This document shows, piece by piece, positions 1 to 6,472 of a DNA stretch of 10,202 nucleotides. Each line of letters begins with the position of its first letter. The first letter of the stretch is position 1. The notes below the pieces were generated by a model. It was not told the DNA's origin. It did not search any database and saw nothing but the letters and a program-made list of their open reading frames with translations. Source of the stretch: Hyphomonadaceae bacterium (GTDB lineage Bacteria; Pseudomonadota; Alphaproteobacteria; Caulobacterales; Hyphomonadaceae). The DNA lies in the NCBI GenBank assembly GCA_030696545.1, contig JAUYSA010000513.1:1-10202 (forward strand), read 5' to 3'. Both the position numbers and the translations under genes were made by a program.

Positions 1-2037
1 GCGCGGATCACGCAGATCAATGTCGAGAATGTCGGCAAGCTGAAGGAAGCCTGGCGCGCACGCACGGGCGTCGCCTACGACTTCAAGCAGACGCCGCAGA
101 TGGCCAATGGCCTTCTCTACATCTGCACCGCTGGCAATACGCTGATCGCGTACGATTCAGATACGGGTGAGAAGCGCTGGGAGTACGACACCAAGACACA
201 GGTGCCCGGTGGCAGGCTCGACCGTTCTTCGACGTTCGCGAGAACCTGTCGCGGGCTGGGCTATCACGAGGCGCCGCCGGAATACACGGGCGAATGCGCC
301 AAGCGGATCCTCGCCGGTACGGTGGACGCACGCCTGATCGCGGTCGACGCCATGACCGGCCAGCTCTGCCGTTCGTTCGGGTTCGATGGACAGGTGAACC
401 TCGTGTCGGGCATGGGCCGCTCGCCGCTGGGCAACTTCATGGTGACGTCGACGCCGCTGGTTGCAGGCGACAAGGTGGTTGTCGGGGGCTGGGTGACTGA
501 CAACCAGCAGATCGGCAACCCGTCGGGCGTCCTGCGCGCCTATGATGCGGTTACTGGCGCGTTCTCGTGGGCGTGGGACCTAGGCAATCCGGGCTATAAC
601 GGCCTGCCGGATGAAGGCGGCGAGTACACGCGCGGAACGCCGAACGTGTGGTCGAACACCAGCTATGATCCGAAACTGAACCTGATCTATGCGCCGACGG
701 GCAACTCTTCGCCGGACTATTTCGACGGCGATCTGCGCTCCAAGGAATCGGAAGAGAACGCTTCGTCGGTGGTCGCCATTGATGCCGCCACGGGCCAGCG
801 GCGCTGGGTCTATCAGACGGTTCACCGCGATATCTGGGACTGGGACGTTCCGTCCCAGCCGGTGCTCGTGGACATTCGCAAGAATGGCGAGGGCGAGCTG
901 ATCCCCGCCGTCGCGCAGCCCACCAAGCGCGGCGAGATCTTCCTGCTGGATCGTCGTACGGGCGTGCCGATCTACGACACGCCGGAATTGCCGGTACCGC
1001 AGGGCCCGGTGAAGGGCGAGGTCGTGACGGCGACGCAGCCGTTCTCGTCGCTGCCGCACTTCCGTGACGACAGGATCGAGCAGGACATGTGGGGGCTCAC
1101 CCCGCTGGACCAGCTGCATTGCCGCATTGAGTTCAAGAAGATGCGCTATGAGGGGCTCTTCACGCCGCCCATGGAAGGCGGAGGCGGTTATGGCATGGCC
1201 GAAGACAGCTGGGGCGGCACGTTCCAGTATCCGGGCAATGCCGGCGGCTTCAACTGGGGCTCGGTGGCGGTGGATGCCGACAACGGCCTGCTGATTGGCG
1301 CGCCCATGCTGATGGGCAACCGGATTGTGCTGCGCAGCCTTGAAGCCCGAGCGGCGGATACGGAACGTGAAAAGAAGCGCCGGGCTGACCGAGATGCGGC
1401 GCGCGGACAACCCGCTGCTGCACCGGGCGGGCCTGCACCAGCGCCTCCTGCCGCTCCTATTGCGACGGGTGGCCGGCAGGAGCAGGTGTTCGACCAGAAC
1501 CGCGTGCTTTACCGTGGCGACACACGGCCCTTCATGTCGGCGTGGCGTTTGCCGGTGCCGTTCTTCAACGTATCGACGGAACTTCCATGCTTTGAGCCGC
1601 CGTTCGCGCAGATCGGCACCATGGATCTGAACACCGGGAAGCTGCTGTGGAAACGCCCCGTCGGTTCAATGAAGGACGTGGGGCCATTCGGTCTGCCCAC
1701 GGGCATGCCTTTCCTGGTGGGAACGCCAGTCCAGGCCGGCCTGATGTCCACACGTGGTGGGCTGACCTTCCATGGTGCGGCAATGGATTCGACTTTCCGG
1801 GCATTCGACACCCGGACCGGCGAGGTTCGCTGGGAAGCCCAGTTGCCAGGCAGCGCGCAAGCCACGCCGATGAGTTATCTCGGCAAGAATGGCAAACAGT
1901 ATGTTGTAATTACCGTTCCTAACCCCGGTTGGCCGAATGCATCTACATACGCCGGCGCGGGAGCAATGCGGGAACCGATAGACGACAAGGGCGGCTGGGT
2001 GATTGCATATGCGCTGCCGGATGCGCTGGACAACTAA
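1..2037 (+). CDS. Membrane-bound PQQ dehydrogenase, glucose/quinate/shikimate type (5' end outside window)
   Basis: The reading frame is open from base 1, so the start and any N-terminal membrane segments lie upstream; 678 residues are visible. Family members oxidise sugars or polyols in the periplasm with PQQ and pass electrons to ubiquinone. The visible part is the PQQ beta-propeller. It contains HRDIWDWDVPSQP (about 823-861), the counterpart of HHDLWDMDLPAQP in E. coli Gcd that carries the catalytic Asp. It also has the PQQ-contacting Lys in QPTKRGEIFLLDRRTG (Lys codon at 925-927) and the C-terminal block LPTGMPFLVGTP followed by QATPMSYLGKNGKQYVV. CRGLGYHEAPP near 248-280 resembles the conserved N-terminal propeller region. 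An Ala/Pro/Arg-rich low-complexity insert (about 1342-1476) interrupts the fold. The substrate (glucose, another aldose, quinate or a polyol) cannot be read from the sequence. No clear terminator follows the TAA. The family call is firm; the exact substrate is not. Confidence 0.93.
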   Translation, partial: ARITQINVENVGKLKEAWRARTGVAYDFKQTPQMANGLLYICTAGNTLIAYDSDTGEKRWEYDTKTQVPGGRLDRSSTFARTCRGLGYHEAPPEYTGECAKRILAGTVDARLIAVDAMTGQLCRSFGFDGQVNLVSGMGRSPLGNFMVTSTPLVAGDKVVVGGWVTDNQQIGNPSGVLRAYDAVTGAFSWAWDLGNPGYNGLPDEGGEYTRGTPNVWSNTSYDPKLNLIYAPTGNSSPDYFDGDLRSKESEENASSVVAIDAATGQRRWVYQTVHRDIWDWDVPSQPVLVDIRKNGEGELIPAVAQPTKRGEIFLLDRRTGVPIYDTPELPVPQGPVKGEVVTATQPFSSLPHFRDDRIEQDMWGLTPLDQLHCRIEFKKMRYEGLFTPPMEGGGGYGMAEDSWGGTFQYPGNAGGFNWGSVAVDADNGLLIGAPMLMGNRIVLRSLEARAADTEREKKRRADRDAARGQPAAAPGGPAPAPPAAPIATGGRQEQVFDQNRVLYRGDTRPFMSAWRLPVPFFNVSTELPCFEPPFAQIGTMDLNTGKLLWKRPVGSMKDVGPFGLPTGMPFLVGTPVQAGLMSTRGGLTFHGAAMDSTFRAFDTRTGEVRWEAQLPGSAQATPMSYLGKNGKQYVVITVPNPGWPNASTYAGAGAMREPIDDKGGWVIAYALPDALDN

Positions 2038-2292
2038 GCCACGCAGCGGCCAAAGAAAGGGCCCAAGGCATCGATCGGACGTATGGCCATGTCCGGCAAT
2101 AACTTCCAACAATCTTGGGTTCGCATAGCTCCCGTAGCGAAAGTGCCCCTACCCTTTCAAGCGAGTCCACCCGTGAAGTTCGGATGGACTCAATGAAATT
2201 GGGGCCCTCAAAAGCGCTTGGTTGCCGTAGCGAGCCTAGGCAGGCTTGTCGCGGCGATGGCCAGCTTCGTGTTGGTCCTGTCGCGGTCGAGA
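2038..2292. other. Intergenic stretch with no recognised gene
   Basis: About 255 bp lie between the PQQ dehydrogenase stop and the last recognisable ku codons. I read all frames and recognised no protein family. The only structure seen is an inverted repeat, GAGTCCA at 2163-2169 and TGGACTC at 2185-2191, with a 15-base loop and no T-run. The stretch may be eroded mobile or flanking DNA linked to the truncation of ku, but nothing in it proves that. Confidence 0.4.
2163..2191. repeat. Short inverted repeat (7-bp arms)
   Basis: GAGTCCA (2163-2169) and TGGACTC (2185-2191) are perfect complements separated by 15 bases. No U-tract follows on either strand, so it is not a convincing intrinsic terminator. 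It could be a chance hairpin, a protein-binding site, or a relic of the sequence that replaced the end of ku. Confidence 0.4.
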
Positions 2293-2795
2293 CGTCTCCA
2301 GCAGCAGCCCATCGCCGCACGCTCGCACGGCGCAGATCTGGTCGGGCCCCCGCGTCGCCATCTGGCCAAGGCCAATTTTCTTGCCGCCTTTCAAAGCCTC
2401 GCGGATCACCGCAAAACCTTCCGCCGCAACCTCGTCGCCTGTCGGCGTCACATAGTAGGGTCGCTCGTAATAGCGAGGGTCGATCTCCTCGTGATCGACA
2501 AACTGCACCAGATCGATCGTGCGCGGGCTCTCCAGCTTGATTCGTCCAGTTACTCCGGTTCGAGAACGACATACTCATCCTTGTCGATCTCGCCCCCCCT
2601 TCACAATGTCCTTGGCTTTGACAGCGCCCACACCGGACCGGGGGCAACTTTCTCATAGCGGATGCGCCTGCCCGACGGCTTGTGAATCTGGTGGAGCGCT
2701 GTGTCCTTGGCGCTGTTTACAGCTGTGTAGAGCTCGACCCCAATCGTAACGAGCGAGAGCCTGAGATAGCCCTTCCAACAGGCGCGCGCGGGCAT
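2293..2795 (-). pseudogene. ku: Ku (bacterial NHEJ DNA-end-binding protein) pseudogene, C-terminally truncated
   Basis: Intact bacterial Ku binds DNA double-strand ends and recruits LigD. Here the N-terminus MPARACWKGYLRLSLV begins at 2795 and matches the usual Ku start (M-x-x-R-A-x-WKGYL-x-LSLV), continuing to RRIRYEKVAPG. The frame is then lost near 2640. Ku-like residues (KAKDIVKG) resume in another frame, then shift again at a run of seven G (minus strand, about 2593-2599). They continue as GEIDKDEYVVLEPE to an in-frame TAA (2550-2552), shift near 2540, and resume as KLESPRTIDLVQFVDHEEID, followed by PRYYERPYY, GDEVAAEGFAVIREAL and ACGDGLLLET. The similarity stops near 2293, so roughly the last 100 residues of a normal 270-300 residue Ku are missing. 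At least three frameshifts and one stop make it non-functional. No ligD-like sequence is visible nearby. The family identity is clear despite the damage. Confidence 0.85.
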
Positions 2796-2937
2796 GGCGC
2801 CGCCTTGTGACATGGGTTGATCGAACCAACGAACGCGACTCGAGGAACTACGGCTCCTCCGATCGTGTTGTTTAATGTCGGCTCGCGTCGTTGGCTAACA
2901 CTTTCACCCACGACGGTGTATTCGCCCCACCTTGCGG

Positions 2938-4872
2938 TCAGTTCTTGGGAAGGAAGCCCAACAATACATTGCCTGGCGTCTGGCCAAACATACCGTAGCC
3001 GGACCCAGAGATAAGAACCCCGTTCACACCAAGGATCGAGGCCCCGTCGATGGACCCGCCCTTTCCCGCGACGCCGTTCAGCGTCTGATAATCCTGCACG
3101 GTGTCGATCTTCCACACGAGCTTACCAGTCTTGCCGTCGATTGCGTAGAGATGACCGTCGAGGCTGCCGGTGACGACGACGCCATCGATGACCGTCGGCG
3201 CACCGGAAAAGCCGTAATGCCGCTCGCATCGGTTGACCTTCTTGTCACGGCCATCGCCGCATGCCGGGTCAACGCCGAACATCCATTTGATCTCACCCGT
3301 GTTGGCGTCGATCGCATAGAGGCCCGGCTTCAGGCCCGGATCAACCGGCGGACCTCCGGGCTGCTGCGCGCCCACAACCGAGATTGGGACGTAGACCGTA
3401 TCATCCAGAAAGGCGATGCCCCAATGGATGCCGCCGTTCGTGGCCCCTCCGCCGATGTCGCGGCGGAAAAGCACTTTGCCGGTGTCAGGATCCATCGCCC
3501 ACAGCGTGCCGGATTTCTGGCCCGCGAATATCCGATCCTTGCCATTCGTGAGCTTGCCGAGGATCAGAGAGGCGCCGAAATCGTAGTCGAGGTACACAGT
3601 CTCGGGATGCTTGACGCAATTCAGCTTCTCGGGAGCCGGGTTCAGACCACATCCGGAATTGTAGATATCATTGGCCAACGCTTGATGGCTCCAGACCTGC
3701 TTGCCGTCGGAAAGGCGCACGGCGATCAAGGCATCAGTGTTGGGATGGGCTGGCGGTGAGTTGGCTTCACCTGTGCCGAAGAAGATCAGCCCGCGCTTCT
3801 CGTCAACGACGGGCGAGTTCCAGATCGGCGCGCCCGATGGCCCCAGCAGCATCTTGCCGTCACCGCGGTCGCGGATAGGCTTGGCGTCCGGCATCGTATC
3901 GTAGCGCCACTGCTGCGCGCCGGTCGCCGGCTCGAGCGACAGCATGAAGCCGTGATTGGTGCAGCAAGGAACACGATTGTCCGAAGCACTCAGAATCTCA
4001 AACTGGCTGACCGGAACGATCACCCTGTCCTTCAACACCCGAGGCGTGCCGGTGGTGGTGGAATAGGAATAGCTGGCGACGTTCTTTGTCCAAAGCGGTT
4101 TGCCGGTCGCGGCCTCAACCACATGGACTGTGGCGTCGAGTCCCGAGAAGGCCAGCACAGCGCGGCCGTCAGCAATGATACCGTAGCCTGGGCTGGAGCG
4201 CAGGGGGGCGCCGTTGGGCGTGTTGTAGACCCATTTCACGCAGGGCTTCGCCGGCTCGCTGAGATCGAACGCGTACATCGCCGCCGCCTCGGCCACCGGC
4301 AGAAACAGGGTTTTTCCGACAACCGCGCGTTGCGCGCGGATCATGGTCACGTTCGGAAAAGCAATGGCCCACGCCAAATCGACTTTGGCGAGTTGAGCCT
4401 TCGTCAGACCCGCATCATCCGCCGTTAGGCTACGCGTGTTCCTTTCATTGAAGCCGAACGTGGCAACCGTCGCCGGCGCCTTGATGTCGATGCCCTTGCG
4501 CGAACCATCGCACATCATCACCTGGCTCCACGTTTCCATGGTGCGCTTGGAAGCGCCTGTCAGGTAGGTGATCAACTGCCCGCGCTGCTCTTCATCGAGC
4601 GCGGCCGCCTGGACCTGCATCTTGCCCTGGGTCAGCGCGAAGGAGATGGACTGAAAGCTCATGGCCTCGAGCGTCGCCTTGGCTGGAGCCTTGGTCTCAT
4701 CGGGTTTGTCATGGCAGGACGCGCAGTACTGGCGATAGATTGGCTGCCCCGGATGCGGGAGCGTGATGGCTGTCCCATTCGATGCGGGCGTGGGCGTCTG
4801 AGCTTGCGCAAAGCCTACGACGCCGAACAATACGGCGGTTGCCACCGTTAGGCTGCGAATGATGCTCAACAT
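2938..4872 (-). CDS. Quinohemoprotein alcohol dehydrogenase, polyvinyl-alcohol-dehydrogenase-like (cytochrome c plus PQQ propeller)
   Basis: A 644-residue exported protein. Residues 1-24 form a signal peptide ending FAQA. Residues about 40-95 form a small cytochrome c domain with CASCH (Cys50, Cys53, His54) and a likely axial Met85 in QGKM. The rest is a PQQ-type beta-propeller with repeated AxxGKPLW, TGAQQW, DGKQVW, TGKVLF, TGEIKW and TGKLVW blades. A vicinal Cys-Cys (RVPCCTNHG) matches the disulfide beside PQQ in quinoprotein alcohol dehydrogenases. Heme first and propeller second is the layout of PVA dehydrogenase (about 640 residues), unlike the C-terminal heme of other quinohemoprotein alcohol dehydrogenases. 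It likely oxidises an alcohol or polymer-borne hydroxyls in the periplasm. The start at 4872 is chosen over an upstream in-frame ATG (4989) because it is followed directly by the signal peptide and preceded by GGGAGGG. No partner hydrolase is in the window, so the substrate is uncertain. Confidence 0.85.
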   Translation of the reverse strand: MLSIIRSLTVATAVLFGVVGFAQAQTPTPASNGTAITLPHPGQPIYRQYCASCHDKPDETKAPAKATLEAMSFQSISFALTQGKMQVQAAALDEEQRGQLITYLTGASKRTMETWSQVMMCDGSRKGIDIKAPATVATFGFNERNTRSLTADDAGLTKAQLAKVDLAWAIAFPNVTMIRAQRAVVGKTLFLPVAEAAAMYAFDLSEPAKPCVKWVYNTPNGAPLRSSPGYGIIADGRAVLAFSGLDATVHVVEAATGKPLWTKNVASYSYSTTTGTPRVLKDRVIVPVSQFEILSASDNRVPCCTNHGFMLSLEPATGAQQWRYDTMPDAKPIRDRGDGKMLLGPSGAPIWNSPVVDEKRGLIFFGTGEANSPPAHPNTDALIAVRLSDGKQVWSHQALANDIYNSGCGLNPAPEKLNCVKHPETVYLDYDFGASLILGKLTNGKDRIFAGQKSGTLWAMDPDTGKVLFRRDIGGGATNGGIHWGIAFLDDTVYVPISVVGAQQPGGPPVDPGLKPGLYAIDANTGEIKWMFGVDPACGDGRDKKVNRCERHYGFSGAPTVIDGVVVTGSLDGHLYAIDGKTGKLVWKIDTVQDYQTLNGVAGKGGSIDGASILGVNGVLISGSGYGMFGQTPGNVLLGFLPKN

Positions 4873-5183
4873 ATTCCCTCCCAGGAACGGGGCTCTCCGG
4901 CCGTATGCTCCAATGGGTAACGCGAACGCCTGTTGCGGTAAATCGAGCGGCCGATACAATATCGCGAACACGCCGTTAGCGCAGAACATCGCGTGCTACT
5001 TCCCGCTGACCCTCTTATCGCCCCCGGTATCGCCGGTAGTCGCCAGCGCGTCGTGTGAAGTCTTCGGCGGAGGGCGGTTTCAACCCAGAAGCGTCGCGAT
5101 CGGCCCGAGCAGCAGCGTCGGTTCGACCAGCGGTGGTCTAACGACTGCTTAAATGAACCGATGCCACGCTCACCGGAGAAAAA
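4873..5183. other. Intergenic stretch upstream of the quinohemoprotein gene
   Basis: About 310 bp lie between the quinohemoprotein start and the broken end of the integrase remnant. It should contain the promoter of the minus-strand dehydrogenase, but I see no convincing -35/-10 pair. Open frames here carry no recognisable family. Part may be leftover island DNA beyond the integrase truncation. Confidence 0.4.
4876..4882 (-). promoter_or_regulatory. Ribosome binding site of the quinohemoprotein gene
   Basis: On the minus strand GGGAGGG lies three bases before the ATG at 4872. This strong purine run supports that ATG as the start rather than the in-frame ATG at 4989, which would put about 39 non-signal residues before the signal peptide. 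Confidence 0.65.
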
Positions 5184-6018
5184 CTAGCTTATTGGCACCA
5201 TGCGCAGCCGTACGGATTCAGTACGGCTCGCGAACACGATCCAAACGCGTTCTTTGAAGTCAACTTCGGCCCAACGCACGCCAGCTACCTCCTCGCGCCG
5301 CTGGACACTCAAAAGCAGGAATCTGACGATCTGCTTATACGGGCTCAAGGTCCCAAACGTTGATTTCCAAATGGCTTTAATCTCATTATCGGACAGGACG
5401 CGATCGCGCGACACTTCGATAGACGGGGCGCCCACGATATCGGCAGGTCACCGCTCGATCAGTCCGCGCTCAACGCGCCACCGGAAGAGGGTCTTGAAAT
5501 TGGCGAGCGTGCGATCAACGTCGATAGCAAAGCCTTTCGCCTGCATGGGGTCAACGGCTCGAACGATGTCTGCGCGCGGAATGCTGCTGACGCGGCGGTC
5601 GCCGAAAGGTTCGACCATGTACATTTCCAAGCTTCGCTGGGCGCCTCTCCAGCTGCGCTACCGCGGCTGAGCATAGCGCGTCACATACTCGGCGACAGCT
5701 GCAGAAACTGTATTACGGCAATGGTTCTCGTTTTGGCAGGCCTCGGCCTCGCGTACTCCGACGGGATCAATCCCATTCTACGCCTGCTCAACAAGAAGAC
5801 GCCCTGCTCCGCGCATCGGACACCCCTAAGCTTGGGTGCCTGCCGAACGTGATGCGACGCAGCCGCCCTTGGGCCCCGATCATGGCAATTAAGGTATTAC
5901 ACCTCCCGCAAATGCGGATGCCGAGCCCGGTACGATCGGGGCCTGTAATATTTCGTGTCGCGTTCCCGCAGCAAGGCCTAGGCTCGCAATGCCGGTTTCA
6001 TTGAGCCTTTTTTGCCAT
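5184..6018 (-). pseudogene. Tyrosine recombinase (DUF4102/P4-type island integrase) pseudogene, multiply broken and C-terminally truncated
   Basis: Read on the minus strand across frames, the parts join into one integrase. MAKKAQ starts at 6018, then ETGIASLGLAAGTR, DTKYYR, and TGLGIRI through RRITFGRHPSLGVSDAR (the N-terminal DUF4102 domain). NGIDPVGVREAE, VAEYVTRYAQPR and RSWRGAQRSLEMYMVEPFGD follow, then RVSSIPRADIV and FKTLFRWRVERGLIER (core-binding domain). Last is the start of the catalytic domain, RVLSDNEIKAIWKSTFG then LLLSVQRREEVAGVRWAEVD, which holds the first catalytic Arg region. In-frame stops lie at 5778-5780 (TAG), 5658-5660 (TAG) and 5448-5450 (TGA). Frame changes occur near 6000, 5958, 5941 and 5803. 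Similarity ends at RMVPIS, just before a TAG at 5184-5186. The H-x-x-R box and nucleophilic Tyr, about 120 residues, are absent. Such integrases insert genomic islands, often at tRNA genes; none is seen here. Confidence 0.88.
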
Positions 6019-6028
6019 GTCTAAGGGT

Positions 6029-6066
6029 CGCCTGCGAACAGCTATGGGACAGGCGAGGCTTTTTTT
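6029..6066 (+). terminator. Weak terminator-like hairpin with T-run
   Basis: CGCCTG (6029-6034) pairs with CAGGCG (6050-6055). Four bases later come seven T (6060-6066) on the plus strand. The loop is 15 bases and the stem only six pairs, so termination would be weak. No plus-strand gene ends just before it. On the minus strand it falls in the leader of the dead integrase. It may be part of the old attachment region instead. Confidence 0.25.
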
Positions 6067-6083
6067 GGGTATCATTTTTGGGT
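6062..6083. repeat. Direct repeat TTTTTGGGT upstream of the integrase remnant
   Basis: TTTTTGGGT occurs at 6062-6070 and again at 6075-6083, a 13-base period, 44-65 bases upstream of the integrase start. Repeated short motifs directly upstream of island integrases often serve as arm-type integrase binding sites. That role is an inference; two copies of a low-complexity motif could also be chance. Confidence 0.4.
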
Positions 6084-6472
6084 GGCAAAATTTCCCGGAA
6101 CCCGCCGGCCGCTACTGAACGCCGGAGACTGGCTGGATTCAATAGTCGGCTGATTCAAAGCTGCTTTTCGACCGCTGGCGATCACGGGCGAATGCAGAAG
6201 CAGAGTTTGTGGATCTAAAGGTCCCCAGTTGGAGACCGGCGGCTGGTATCAGCGATCACAAAACAAATTTGGCAAGTTCGCGACGCATCGCGGAAGCGGT
6301 TCGCGAAAGGGCAATAAAATCCACCCATCGAAAATTCGCGTTCATTGCCGGCCTTGCCGCGATGTAACGCCACTTCCATGCGGCTTGGGCCACAGTGTGT
6401 TTGCGCGGTCGGGGAATGGGCGCGCTTCGCCAACGGGACGATGGGGCAGCTGAAGCGCGGAGACTCGCGTCA

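Larger units (their letters stand above)
6019..6472. other. Intergenic region between integrase remnant and polysaccharide cluster
   Basis: About 450 bp without a supported gene. It holds the direct repeat and weak hairpin near 6029-6083. It must also contain the promoter of the rightward beta-helix/acyltransferase cluster. A TAAAAT-like -10 candidate lies near 6313-6319, but I see no good -35 partner. Open frames on both strands (for example 6215-6433 minus and 6229-6453 plus) lack recognisable protein features. No tRNA that could have served as an integration target was found. Confidence 0.4.

Noticed and set aside
580..1410. Long minus-strand open frame (276 codons) inside the quinoprotein gene
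   Set aside because: It is antisense to strongly conserved propeller sequence, is rich in Arg/His/Ala and resembles no known family. It is a by-product of high GC codon use.
1943..2656. Minus-strand open frame (237 codons) across the ku remnant
   Set aside because: It is mostly out of frame with the Ku similarity and overlaps the quinoprotein end. The Ku-like residues fall in other frames.
2932..3759. Plus-strand open frame (275 codons) over the quinohemoprotein gene
   Set aside because: It is antisense to a well-supported dehydrogenase and has no recognisable features of its own.
4873..4989. N-terminal extension of the quinohemoprotein to the ATG at 4989
   Set aside because: The extra 39 residues would precede a good signal peptide, and GGGAGGG sits just before the ATG at 4872.
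6019..6472. tRNA gene as integration target near the integrase remnant
   Set aside because: I looked for a T-arm and acceptor-stem pattern on both strands and found none that folds into a cloverleaf.
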